Shown one piece after another: positions 13,776 through 26,300 of a stretch of DNA of 64,000 bases. The translations under genes were made by a program, and so were the position numbers. Below the pieces are notes generated by a model, which did no database searches, was not told the DNA's origin, and worked only from the letters and a program-made list of their open reading frames with translations. This DNA comes from Atriophallophorus winterbourni (lineage: Eukaryota; Platyhelminthes; Trematoda; Plagiorchiida; Microphallidae), in contig JACCGJ010000575.1 in NCBI GenBank assembly GCA_013407085.1, positions 1-64,000 of the forward strand. The letters are read 5' to 3'. How positions within the stretch are numbered: the stretch's first letter is position 1; every line of letters begins with the position of its first letter.

Positions 13776-14589
13776 GGATACATATTCGTTTGAGATACGC
13801 GCGTGCTTTCAACATTCAAACATATGTGGGGCTGTGATTTTTCCATTTCACGGAATACTGAATATTTTCAGAGTCTACTGCTGTTTTTCAATTATAACAT
13901 CTACTGTTAATCGCGTTTCATTGCACATTCAATAAACTTTTGTAAAACATTTTTACCGCCACATGTCGTTTATCTTAATCTATGGTTCCCTGGGTCCGAA
14001 TCGTCATTTGACTTTATTGTCAATATTTAGGAATTGAAGATCACCCGGTAGGCATCACATTTTCCTGCATGTCAAGGTCGAATTAAGTTGCTTTTTACAT
14101 TCGATAATTTTACGCTAGGCCTAAAACCAATCTTATGTGTAACTTGGTAGCACATGTTTTCAAGATTGGTAGTATTCTGACTTTATTCTTTTACCCCCGT
14201 TCTGATGGATTAAGTTTATTGAAGCTGAGTCAGATTGATGTAATCGTTTTACTGTGGCTCCACTTATTTGTTGTCTGCAAGCTCTATCGTCTTGAAGAAT
14301 TTGGTCAAGTTTTTGAATCAGCTAAGTGTACCCACAATAACGGCATTTTTCCATGCTCGATGAATCTGTAATACCTTCATCAAAATAAATTTTCAGCTTC
14401 AACAAATGTCATAGTCATGTGGACACATTGTGGTTGATTAAGGCGATTTAAGGAAGATGAGACTGTGTCAATCGTCCTAATGGAAAGCTAACCGAAATAA
14501 TTTAATTTTGCGCAATTTCCCATCAATTACCGATTAAATTTAATGTGTTTTATGAATTAACGTGGAATAATTGCATTATTACATTGTGG

Positions 14590-14785
14590 ATAAGTGAAGT
14601 ACATGTGCAACGAGTGCTAACCACGAGCTTCCGGATGATATGCAGAAAACTATCCTCCAGCATTACACAAGTGTAGGAAGCGCTGGAAAGACCGGTGACG
14701 ACAATCGCAATCCTGCTATAATCCGAGTTTTGGAAGTATTGCATGAGAACAGTCCGAGCGTAACCATCCTCGGTAACATGAGGAG
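14590..14785 (+). repeat. LTR-like repeat, 5' part only
   Basis: Reads ACGAGTGCTAACCACGAGC, GGATGATATGCAGAAAAC, GGAAGCGCTGGAAAGACCGG and TGACGACAATCGCAATC, aligned with the first 190 bp of the two copies at 35.3 and 38.05 kb. Confidence 0.45.
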
Positions 14786-14960
14786 TTGGCAACATTGGCC
14801 GTTATGTATGTAATTAATCGAGGTTAGTCTGTATAAAGCTACGAATAGGTTCATAGCGATTAGCAGTTGGAAGTTGGTGAGTGATATTACCTTTATACCC
14901 TTTGCGGGTTATTTTTTAAGTTGCCGCCGTTCTCTCTAAATACAATAGAATGCTTTATGT

Positions 14961-15165
14961 ATCGTGGTGATCCCATCCCCATTCCCTAACACCAGGGAGA
15001 AGTGAGCACCACAAAATAATGGACTTTTATAAGCGCATCGTGCGCGTGGACAATAATCACTTTGTGATTCTCTATTTGAAAATCGTGTGTCTTTGTAAGA
15101 ACCCTATTCAACAGTGGCATACAAGTATAACTTTGTTGAGAATGCTTTATAGTTTGAGTCCTTAT
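14961..15165. repeat. Dispersed repeat copy without hammerhead
   Basis: Shares CATCCCCATTCCCT, ATCACTTTGTGATTCT, AGAACCCTATTCAACAGTGG and CATACAAGTATA with the 6.84 kb repeat, but the second half is in the opposite orientation relative to the first, and the ribozyme core is absent. Confidence 0.55.
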
Positions 15166-16129
15166 CCAAATCAAAATTAGTTAGTTTTGACGGTATGGAT
15201 AGTGATATCTCACTCACAATTATTTTTAAACGCAGCTTTTCAATGCATGTGCTCGCCCCAATTTTTTTTGCTAATCACTCTGGAGTTTTCATGAGCTCAG
15301 GCGTTCAATTTTTCCTATATAAACACATAATGCTTGCAAAAGAGCGGTTATCTTTGCGTCCAGAATTCCAGTTATCTTTGATTGTATTCAATGTTTGTCG
15401 AGATAATTCAAGGTTTTTAACGACTACAAAGCATCAAGCTTAACAATAACCATTGGAGGGTAGAACGGCGATAAATTACCAAACAGAGATTATTCAGTTT
15501 TGTTTCTACATCAGAATAGCACTTTAATTACCGCGGTGTGTTTCTTCATGTTTCAAAAATGTAACGGTAATTTATGGGAACAGATAGATGAATGATAGAG
15601 AACCATGATTTGCGAGAATAAATATTGTCCCGAATGAACCACCAATGAGTTTTTTAATAGATGCTGTGCAGTTCAAATAATAATTCAGTAATTCTGAGGC
15701 TGTGTCATTTCGTGTTCTGGCAAAACTATGCTGTCCTCGTCCAATGGTTTCTGAAATTTAGAGAATCGAGAAATTGTAATTATTTGTCACTATGATTTCG
15801 GAATCGTATGTTATCAGTTGTATAAATTAACAATTTTGTAATTCAAGGAAATTCATGGTGATTAGTGATCAAAAGTCTCAAGCTCAACAATAACCATAAG
15901 GTGGTAATAAATAAAATATAAGTGTATCGAAGCAACCTAAGCAATTAGATTGAACAGTATTAAGTAGTCAGGATTCGAAAAATAATATTTAAATCGTCTA
16001 ATTAAGGTTTATACTCATGCAATTGTGTTGATTGAATAGCGTTAGAATGTAAACTGTTCCACGTTAAACAGACAACGACGGAATAAATATAACCTCTACA
16101 GTTTAGGCGAGAATGAGGTACCACCGGCA

Positions 16130-17196
16130 TACAATCATGGGTCCGTTAGTTCTGCGTATGCCTTCGCGTGAAGAGTCAATGTAAGAGATGATTTCGGGGT
16201 ATGCGATATTTTGAAAAAGAAGGATAAGATCCCCTCTGATTCATCAAAAGAGAAGTCCAACAGATTCGTGTGAGCTATTATTTTTTCATAAGGATTGTTT
16301 TGGATGCGGAGAACAGGTTTCATTGAATGGTGGTCGATTTGCTGCATAAATTTTGTATCTTTCTTAAGCCACGAATAACATGACTGTGCAGCGTATTCCA
16401 TGACTGGTATGAGGTATGTATTCATAATTCGCTGGGGACAACTAGGGCGAAAATTGCCTAAATACCCGTTGGAGAAGATTGAGGACAAAAGGGGTTTTTG
16501 TAAAGGCAGTGGTTATTTGAAGAGAGGAATTTTATATCTCTTTTTAACCACACTTTTCATGGACGTTTGAATTTATCTTGAATGTGAATTCTATTTGCTT
16601 TCCCACATTCATGAGCCAGCATGTGTTGGAATTAAGAGCTAGTTTGTTCTTCAACGATGAAACGTAAAACTTATTAGGATCTATTTCTAATAGAAAACAG
16701 TCTTCAAGGCTACGGGAGCCACTCCGACTCATTATGTGTCCGCAAATAATGATATGTTAGAGCTCACAATTTTCAATATTTCATTAACTCATGTGCCTTT
16801 AACGTGTACCTGAATAATGCAGTTTTTAGGTAATCATTTAACTAATTCAACAACTATCCGGTGATACCAAGCGTTTCCAGCTTTTAAAGTAATAGCTTAT
16901 AGTTAACACGAATAAATGCTTTTGAGATATTTAATTAGCAGGCAAGAATTGCTTTCCGTTTATCTACCGCTTGTGTCAAATTATCCAGTGTTATTAGTAA
17001 ATTAGATGCTCAAGAACAATTCCGACTATATCCATGCTGTTTCTACGAAAGTAACCAATTGTTGCTAATTGTTTCATTAGATCATCAACAACTATGTGCT
17101 CAAGTAATTCGGGAATAACGGTAACAGGTAGTAATCAGAGACATCGGATCGATTTTCAAATTTGTAAGAAGAAGTAGTAATTCCGAGTTTCCAAGT
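16130..17196 (-). mobile_element. Decayed CR1-like LINE fragment, minus strand, runs into gap
   Basis: Minus-strand translation gives MNTYLIPVMEYAAQSCYSWL followed by KKDTKFMQQIDHHSMK, matching INTYIRPTMEYAVQAWSPWL of the intact ORF2, and upstream SLEDCFLLEIDPNKF and NSNTCWLMNVGKQIEF. Its RT core should continue under the N gap. Confidence 0.65.
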
Positions 17197-18196
17197 NNNN
17201 NNNNNNNNNNNNNNNNNNNNNNNNNNNNNNNNNNNNNNNNNNNNNNNNNNNNNNNNNNNNNNNNNNNNNNNNNNNNNNNNNNNNNNNNNNNNNNNNNNNN
17301 NNNNNNNNNNNNNNNNNNNNNNNNNNNNNNNNNNNNNNNNNNNNNNNNNNNNNNNNNNNNNNNNNNNNNNNNNNNNNNNNNNNNNNNNNNNNNNNNNNNN
17401 NNNNNNNNNNNNNNNNNNNNNNNNNNNNNNNNNNNNNNNNNNNNNNNNNNNNNNNNNNNNNNNNNNNNNNNNNNNNNNNNNNNNNNNNNNNNNNNNNNNN
17501 NNNNNNNNNNNNNNNNNNNNNNNNNNNNNNNNNNNNNNNNNNNNNNNNNNNNNNNNNNNNNNNNNNNNNNNNNNNNNNNNNNNNNNNNNNNNNNNNNNNN
17601 NNNNNNNNNNNNNNNNNNNNNNNNNNNNNNNNNNNNNNNNNNNNNNNNNNNNNNNNNNNNNNNNNNNNNNNNNNNNNNNNNNNNNNNNNNNNNNNNNNNN
17701 NNNNNNNNNNNNNNNNNNNNNNNNNNNNNNNNNNNNNNNNNNNNNNNNNNNNNNNNNNNNNNNNNNNNNNNNNNNNNNNNNNNNNNNNNNNNNNNNNNNN
17801 NNNNNNNNNNNNNNNNNNNNNNNNNNNNNNNNNNNNNNNNNNNNNNNNNNNNNNNNNNNNNNNNNNNNNNNNNNNNNNNNNNNNNNNNNNNNNNNNNNNN
17901 NNNNNNNNNNNNNNNNNNNNNNNNNNNNNNNNNNNNNNNNNNNNNNNNNNNNNNNNNNNNNNNNNNNNNNNNNNNNNNNNNNNNNNNNNNNNNNNNNNNN
18001 NNNNNNNNNNNNNNNNNNNNNNNNNNNNNNNNNNNNNNNNNNNNNNNNNNNNNNNNNNNNNNNNNNNNNNNNNNNNNNNNNNNNNNNNNNNNNNNNNNNN
18101 NNNNNNNNNNNNNNNNNNNNNNNNNNNNNNNNNNNNNNNNNNNNNNNNNNNNNNNNNNNNNNNNNNNNNNNNNNNNNNNNNNNNNNNNNNNNNNNN
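17197..18196. other. Assembly gap, 1,000 N
   Basis: Exactly 1,000 N, the size used for gaps of unknown length. It follows directly on a CR1-like fragment, so the missing sequence is probably repetitive. Confidence 0.98.
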
Positions 18197-18859
18197 CACA
18201 TTGTGCGAAAAGCAAGCGTTAAAATAGATCACTAAACTAATTAGCTTGCGTGGTGATAGCTTTCAAACAGCATTCAAATGAACTTAACAAAACTGAAGAA
18301 AATTAGCAAATGTAAGCAATGGCATTCGTCCTATTCTTGTTCAATTTTTACACAACTCAGTTGATATTTGACAGACAGGCTAAAGTGATCGGACTCAATG
18401 CGTTGGTGAACAAATAAAATGCGTGAAGAATAAGCATAAGTTGTCTGATGTTACTCCTTGCGTTATTGATGACAGCGTGCGTTGTGAAATCTTACTATGT
18501 TTCAAATAGGAAAATATGTCACTTCGTAAAATATAGCGATTGGCCTAGTCGCCTAGTTTTTCCAAACAGGATATTGTTAACTTGCCCCATTTCAAAGTAT
18601 TGTCCAACATTATTTATACTTAGGAAAATGGAGAAAAACTTTCTGTTTTTTCTTTTTTTAAAAAGGATAGACATCTAATTGTCAGAGATATTCAACATAG
18701 AATTTTTATATTTGTTCAAATTCCACAATTGAATCCGTCATATATTTTAATAATATTATTATGTTCTTCACTTTAACCATGGAAAAAATTAGACTGCTGT
18801 TTTAATATATTACATTGTAAACACCAGCTGATTATACTTGAGCAATGCCTCACACTATC

Positions 18860-18945
18860 ACTTTCAGATTTTTAGCGTCAGCAGTGGTTTTAATGAGAGA
18901 TTAGCAAATCAGTTGATCTATATTTTATTTATGCCCGCGTATTTG
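18860..18945 (+). repeat. Left member of a repeat pair flanking the RTE element
   Basis: AATGAGAGATTAGCAAATCA, then TATTTTATTTATGCCCGCG and TATTTGAG align with 21645-21730 (AATGAGAGATTAACAAATCA, TATTTATTTTATGCCAACG, TATTTGCG). Too long and diverged to be a target-site duplication. Confidence 0.55.
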
Positions 18946-18949
18946 AGTC

Positions 18950-21590
18950 TGCCAAGGACGGTGCGAAGCGCGGCTGCAAAAAGGGAGGAGCGAGTATGGA
19001 TTATCTACCCCACCCTGTAGAAAACCTTTCTTGCTACAGAAACGCCAACAAAAATACTAACAAACAAAACGGCCCTGAGAGAAGTTGGACCCCAGTTGGA
19101 AGGTATCTGACGCCGGAAGGTGAATGCCAGATTCATATGGAATCCGTCAGGCCGATGACCATAGCCTGCACAAAAGATGTGAATGTATTACCTAACCGTC
19201 TTAGGAATCATCGAGTCAAGGTGGATTGGTTCCCTGCAGATGAGACTGAATTCGGATGAATTACTGTTTTACTCGTGTAACGAGCACGAAGATGCCGCGC
19301 ACACCCATGTCGGCACTCCGAGCGCTCATTGGGTTGGAGGCGCACGGATCACGGATCATGACTGTGCTTTTCTATACAAAGAAGACGATCAACATGGGCA
19401 TAATTCAGTGTTACACACTGAAGAACGACAGTGGAAGCAGGAAAAGGAGGATGTTTATATTAGACTCTCAACCATCATACGAGGCAGGCCGAAGACCCAA
19501 ATCGTCATTGTAATCGGTGACTTCAACGCCTAGATTGACAGTGAAAATCGAGGGTATAAGAGATCATGGGACAGCAAGGTTTGATCGAAATGAATGACAA
19601 CAGGGAGAGATTCGCTGATCTATGCGCCGAAAGCAAGCTGGCCACCGGAAGAAATGTTTTTTACCAAAGATCGATACCCAAGACGACTTGGGTGTCACCA
19701 GATCTGTCGACAGCAAACCAGATTGACCACGTGTTTTGACGCTCTATTTAAGATGTATGCGTCAAACGAGGAACTGATATTGCGTTTGACCGTCATCTCC
19801 TTGTCACCAAGTTGAAGCTGAAGTTCAATTAAAACTGGATAGATGAATCCAGCCAACGATAGCGCTACAACGCCTGTATGCCGAAAGACAGGAAGAGGTA
19901 AGAAGAGTTTAAAGTCACCCACTTTAACAAGTTCCAGGTCCTGGAATGGCTGTTGAAGAAGAGATGATAGAACAAAAGGAAAGGAAAGGAAACTATCATG
20001 AAATTATGCCAAGACACAGAAGCCAGTTAAAAAAACAGAAATGGAGAAGCAATAGCAGACGAAGAAGGAAAGAAAAATAGTTGGATCGAGTAGTTTCAGG
20101 AGTTACTCAACAGGAAAATATCCTTCAAAATGGAGTTCCTGCCAGCTGAAAGCGATCTGCCAATCGAGTGCTGTGCAGCCACGCAGGAAGAAATCCGCAG
20201 CGCCATTAGGCATTTGAAGAACTGCAAGGCTACAGGACATGACAGTATTCCGGCAGAATCGCTAAATGCGGTCGTCGAGACCAGTGTGGAGCTACTCCAC
20301 CCACTCTTCGGCAATGTCAGGGAAAACAAAGTGTCAGCTGAGTGGAAAAATGGCTACCTTATCAAACTCTCCAAGAAAGGCGACTTCGGTTCCTGCTTTA
20401 ACTACCGAACGATAACTCTACTGTCCATTCCAGTGGAGGTGTTTAACCGCATCTTGCTAAACAGAATGAAAGACACTGTTGACCCAAAATCTTCGTTACC
20501 AACATGCCGGCTTCTGAAAGTAGAAATCGCGCAATGACCAGATCGCAACTCTCTGATAGACCGACACTATGGAGACTACTGAGACACTACAGAGTACCAG
20601 AAAAGATCACCAACATCATCAGGAAGTCATCTGAAAGGATTACCTGCAGAATAGTGCATGGCAGACTAATCATCGACACCTTCGCAATTAGAACCGGAGT
20701 GTGGCAAGGCTGCTTACACTACCTGTTCCTGTTCCTAAGACTGGATCATGGAGATATCGATTGACCAGAAGGGGAATGGCGTCCATTGGATACTTTGGAA
20801 GCAGTTGGATGTCCTCGAGTTGGCCGGCGATCTGGCTCTTTCTCCCACACCCATAAACAGATGCAAGAAAAGACTGGCATCGTTCCGGTTTACTCAGCTA
20901 GACTGGGCTTCAACGTCAACAGAGGGAATAACAAGGTGTTTAATGGCGAGTCCAAGGCGAGGCGCTGGAAGAGGTGGAATGTCTCGACTATCTCGGCTGA
21001 ATCCTGAACAAGCTTTGAGGAATAGTCTCAGACGTCGGAACCCGCATCGGTAAAGCACGAGCAGCCTAACATCCAGCTGAATAACATCGAAGAATCCAGC
21101 GAGATCAGCATTACCACCAAGATCAGGCTATTCAACACCCCATTAAAGTCAATACTACACTACGGGGCGGAGACCTGGAAAACCACATTCACCATCATGA
21201 AGAAATTCCAGGTCTTCATCAACAGCTGCTTAATGAAGATCCTAAAGATTCGCTGGCCTGAAGAGATCAGAAATAAAGAATTCTGGCAACTGATGAAGCA
21301 GCAGTCTGTTGACAAAAGACATCCTTCAGGGACGCTATCGATGTATCTGACACACCCTCCGCAAACCTGCATCAAACAACAGCGGGCAATCCATCACATA
21401 GAACCCTCAAGGGAAAAGGAAGAGTGGGCGGCCTAGAAATACCTGACGCAGAGACCTGGATGCAGTTGCCAAGCAGACAAGCATGACGTGAGTACACCTG
21501 AAAAGACGCGCCCAGAATCCTGATGACTGGAGAGAGCTGGTAGGCGACATAGGTCCCAGACGGGACCAAAGGCGGAAGTAAGTAAGTAAT
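18950..21590 (+). mobile_element. Dead SR2/RTE-type LINE with (AAGT)n tail
   Basis: Endonuclease remnants (IVIVIGDFNA near 19500; DRDSLIY and ICRQQTRL-type pieces after it), RT pieces (CKATGHDSIPAESLN, WKNGYLIKLSKKGDFG, TLWRLLRHYRVPEKI, TGVWQGC) and a C-terminal ending DWRELVGDIGPRRDQRRK at about 21520-21580, then AAGTAAGTAAGTAA. RT motif A is deleted near 20546-20562 and the FADD box reads LAGD at about 20818-20829, so it cannot be active. It is flanked by similar sequences at 18.86 and 21.65 kb. Confidence 0.75.
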
Positions 21591-21644
21591 GCGTCGGTTG
21601 TAGGATCACGATTTGTAATTTTGAACGCACTAATGCTTTGAGAA

Positions 21645-21730
21645 TTTCAGCTTTAGTAGTTGTTCTAATGAGAGATTAACAAATCAAATTATCAATATTT
21701 ATTTTATGCCAACGTATTTGCGTGCGTGAT
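21645..21730 (+). repeat. Right member of a repeat pair flanking the RTE element
   Basis: Aligns with 18860-18945 in the same orientation. It lies about 55 bp past the AAGT tail of the RTE element. Confidence 0.55.
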
Positions 21731-22440
21731 AAATCTATGTAAAGCATATGTAAGAAATGAATAACGATCTCTGTATCCATTACGATTATACTCAACTAAC
21801 GTAAAATGACCCAAGTAGCGCCAAATAGCATTATCAGTCAAAATAACAACAAAATTTTCAATAATCTGACTCGACACTTTGTCGTATGGGCAACTAATGT
21901 GGCAAGCACTTGGTGGCCGCTACTGTGCAAATTTGTCAAAACCAATAATAAAGTTTCATCCTTGTATTACTCAATTTGATTTTGTAAATGACTGCAGTGG
22001 CATTAGTTCTTACTCACTCAATTATAGATTCTTCGTTTTTACATTCGCCTTTTTACTACATATGTCGACCATTGAGGAACGATTACCTCACACTTCATAG
22101 CGTTCCACAGTGCAAAGAACTTCGATTTGGAAGAAAATTACTCCCACATATTTCACAGAGGTATCCAGCATACATCCGATCAGCGGCATCCGCACGATGT
22201 TATTGTGATATGCCTTTAACATATGAGAGCATATTCTGCTCATTTTCAGATTGTAGCTGAAGCTACACCGTTCCAATATGGTAACACTTTAACCACCATT
22301 TTAAGGCATTGTTTCATTTGATTGAATTTTCAATAATAAAGTGAACAAGCACTAAAAAAGCAACATAGATCTTTCTTGATATGACGCTATTAAAGTTCAG
22401 TATAACTAAAAATATTTTAAAATATATTGAAGAAAACAAT
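21731..22440. other. No gene identified; possible 3' end of the ELAPOR-like gene
   Basis: If exon 17 uses the donor at 22455, a last coding exon and the poly(A) signal could lie here or further left. None recognised. Confidence 0.4.
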
Positions 22441-22693
22441 TCATCGTTTACTCACTCGAAAGATGACAGGCGGATTGTCAACAAATGCTTGCCTTCCAGA
22501 AGAAAATTTTGAAATGGCGGCTCGCACCAGATTAGTTGGCGATAAAACAATTCCACCGTCAAATCTGGTATGCGAGAATGACGCGTCCACTGGAATCTCC
22601 GGATGCTGTTTGGTTTCTTCTGATTCGTCTAAAGCACAGCTTGTTGGATGAGATTTACTTGCTTCGATAAGTTTCATGTATTTGTACTTCAAT
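22441..22693 (-). CDS. ELAPOR-like exon 17, cytoplasmic tail
   Basis: Acceptor TTTGTCCTTTCAG completes AAA, then LKYKYMKLIEA, matching the vertebrate juxtamembrane LEYKYSKL. YMKL has the form of a YxxΦ sorting signal. About 80 tail residues follow, with an acidic DESEE patch. The frame stops at 22441, but GTGAGT at 22455-22450 is a good donor, so the exon may end at 22456 with a further small exon downstream that I could not place. Confidence 0.8.
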
Positions 22694-23304
22694 CTGAAAG
22701 GACAAATATATCCACAAATAACACAGACCCGGTTAACAGTCCTGATATTTAAAGTGGAATTTTTGTCTGCTATCAAGCGAAAGTACGACAATCTTTTGTG
22801 AGTGCCTAAAGGTTTATTGTGTGCGTGAGTACGGCAGGTAGCTCGGCTTATTTCAACTGATTATAACGAGTAAGTTACCACTATATAATCACAGATAAAT
22901 GTGTATTTACAAAGCGAATTGAAGAATTGCCACTCACTTTTTATTTTTCTGATTACAAATAAATATTATTGCAATCAAAATGATTAGTATAACGATTGTC
23001 AGACTAATTGCGATTGTTTGCGCGGTGGAGAGGAGGGGGCATGACAGCCTTTCGGTGCTCGTCATGTTGAGAGGTAAACGACACCCACTGAAAATCAAAA
23101 TAACGACAACATAATGAAAAAATATTTCGTGAAAATTGGGCGGACAAGTCGTATGAAAATTTGAAATGAGTGCAGCTGAGAATGTCACATTCAGCTTTGA
23201 AATTAATTTAGTAATTTCTTCTTTCAGCATCCAATAACCTATCTCAACAACCGAATAAGTATCTTGCTAGCTAGCTTACGAATTATCTATCTATCTATCT
23301 ATCC

Positions 23305-23345
<41 letters not shown>

Positions 23346-26300
23346 GTTGTCTATCTGTTTATATATTTAATAGATAGTTAATTATCACAGTAATGTGTTG
23401 CAGACATCCTCCGCACTGTGTGATTCTGTTTTTCAACACCGTGTTTCGTTATTAGAACCCTATGTAACCGTGGCATTCAATAATAAATTTGTTTAGCTAA
23501 TTATCTGTTGGCCATTCAGTAATTATAGATATAGGCTTGAAATGAGCATATTTCGAGACATATTGTCAAATCAGCAAATAAATACAATGGGTGGATAATA
23601 CTGTTTAAAATCACTTTTGACTCTTAGATCAACAGTTATTATCCATTGAAATATTTATTCAGAAATTAATCGTTCATGATTCAATGTTTACCGTATTGGA
23701 TAGAGTTTCACACTTTGTTTTCCACGTACACATTCACCGAAGAAACGCCCAATATCTTGTGCGGAACAAATTGGACAAGCATGCGTGGATACCCAGAGCA
23801 TGTGGTACACGCACCCATCGCAAGTTCCACTAGGACATTTGGGTGGGAGATTTAGCAAACCCTTGTGTGGATTTTGGGTATATGCGTCCGCGAAAAGTTG
23901 ATCAAAGATCAAATTGAGACCACAGCGAAGAGTCAAGATTGTGTTCTTCCGTTCTCGCAACCGGGTGAAGGTCTGTGTGAATGAATTGCATGCAGTGAAA
24001 ATATTTATAAAATTGACTGTTTCATCAGTCTTTAAATATTAATAAAATGGACATGATTCAAAAGCGCATAATATTTCAGGTTTGGTCTTCAAATAAAACC
24101 AACCTCGCGAATTGTTTATATTATGCTCACTGAAAATAGAAAATCATCTACTAAGACTTTTTGTTCTTCTCTTAATATACGTTAGTTTACTCGGGAATAG
24201 TTTATGATTTAATTGCGTGTTGAAATTACACCATCTGAATAAAATTATTCTAGGCCCAAGTATCTAATTTTAAGTTAAACCCATAGTAGCTGAACGAAAG
24301 TCTTTTTATACCGAAAACACGTAATATGAAACAATCGAAGTTTATCAAGAAGACTTAACTTACCCATTAGTTTTGAAAAAGTAATGCAGATCCGTACCAG
24401 CAACTGCAAAAAATAATATCTTCAACTTGAATATATTTCTTTTTTCATTAATTTCTAATAATCATTTCACTTTACATTGTAGAATTTCGACAGCATTTTC
24501 CATTTTAATTTTAAAAATGTCACGATATTGCTGTAAAACTTATCTGTTATAAAAAAAATTTTATTTCAGATTTTTATTGGTGGTCAACTAAAATTTTATA
24601 ATTCGAATAAACAGTAACATTCATTATTGATCGACTCGGAATTAGTGAAAGGTCACTGGTTCATTTTTTAAATACATTTGCAAATATATAGCTTTCACAG
24701 TTTATGATGATATCTATGAAAAGGTGTATAATAGCTATGCAAAATTTGGCTTATCAATAACAACCTATGATTAACCGACAGTTATTTTAGCTAAATTACA
24801 AACAAATTGCTGTTATCCAATAAAAAGCGTTACATACATCCGCTAAATATTGAACTGCACGTGGTGCTTTGTGATGCCTAGGTCATCTATCTCTTGTTGT
24901 TGAAGTTCCAAATTCAGTGGTATCAACTAGGACATGAAATGTCACCATATAATATGTCTTACAACTCACTCAAAAAATCTTATATTGCCATCTCGAAGAT
25001 CACTATCTCAGAGTTCATTCATCCCATTCGTATATATATACTAGATATATATATATATATATAATATATATGTGGGTGTGTGTGTGTGTGTGTTTGATAA
25101 CCATCTAAACTAAGTTTAAACTAAACTTGGCGATTATATCATGCTGCTTTAATACCGCGGCCAACTTCAACACCTACCTACAATCCAAAGTGATATTGTA
25201 ATCCAGTTTGTTTGATATTTATGAAATAGATTCTTGACTTGATTATTGTATGTGAATTACAGAAAAGCATATCTGTCACTATAAAATTGAAGAGCTATAT
25301 GAGCGGGATCATCATTGTAACTTGCTAACGAGGTTTATCTTGGTGATTGCAATATGCTTTGGGTCTCATGTGACATTTTGCTTGCAGTTATAGATTTTTC
25401 GGTTTTACTTGGGCGGAACTTACTAAAACCTCAACCAGGCTGAATGGAAATTTTGAAAATCCCAAATATTTATGTGTTATAAAATTCTGTCCTGCTGTTC
25501 GTCAGATATTCGCATTTTCTACGATGAAATTTGGTTAACTGAGAGCTCTACAACATTGAAAATAAACTCTTTAACGTTTTATGGAATATACAAGAAAAGT
25601 GTGTCCAAATCAGTAGGATGTTCTAAACATAATTATATCACAAAACATTTTCGAAAATATTCATCAAAAAGAATTTAGATTGAATTATTAAACTTTAGTC
25701 AAATGCTAGCAAGCACGTAGCTACAAATATGGTCAATGTTTTATGTTCACGCAAACTGTTGGAAAGCAATCTAACCAAATGCGAACAGACTGCCTACCGT
25801 CTTCCGTCCATCCAGCGCGAGTGAGGTTCACGTTGATTTCATGCCAGAATTCCTGACTTGAATTACTTGGTATGGCTTGAACTAAATAATCGGCCAAACT
25901 GAAAAGGGCATCGTGAATTCACTTTGTTTAAATTCCACGCAGAATGTAGATTCCATAATAGCAATACATTTTTGAATGGGTGGATGCGTGCGAAACACCG
26001 TTGGTGGCATTATTTTTTCTATATTGCAGAATGAAACCCCTCTTTAAAACCATGTTACACGCTAGATGTTAAACTCCGCAAGCAAATTAGGCATTTTATT
26101 GTTAGATTGATGAAAAATTTATGAAATATAAATGATAATTGTTTCACACCCATTCTGTTTAATTTGTAAGTTATGTTACACCAGTTTTGTAGTTTGTTTT
26201 GCAGTTGAATGTTGAATGTTTGAGTTAGAACAATTCAAGTGTGCGTAGCTTGTTTAAACGTTTTATGATTTAAATTGCCCTAACGGCTTGTTTGAACAAT

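Larger units (their letters stand above)
13776..16129. other. No gene seen apart from listed repeats
   Basis: Contains the partial LTR-like repeat at 14.59 kb and a dispersed repeat at 14.96 kb; the rest shows nothing I can support. Confidence 0.5.

Noticed and set aside
17092..18232. Three long minus-strand open frames
   Set aside because: They consist almost entirely of the 1,000-N gap.
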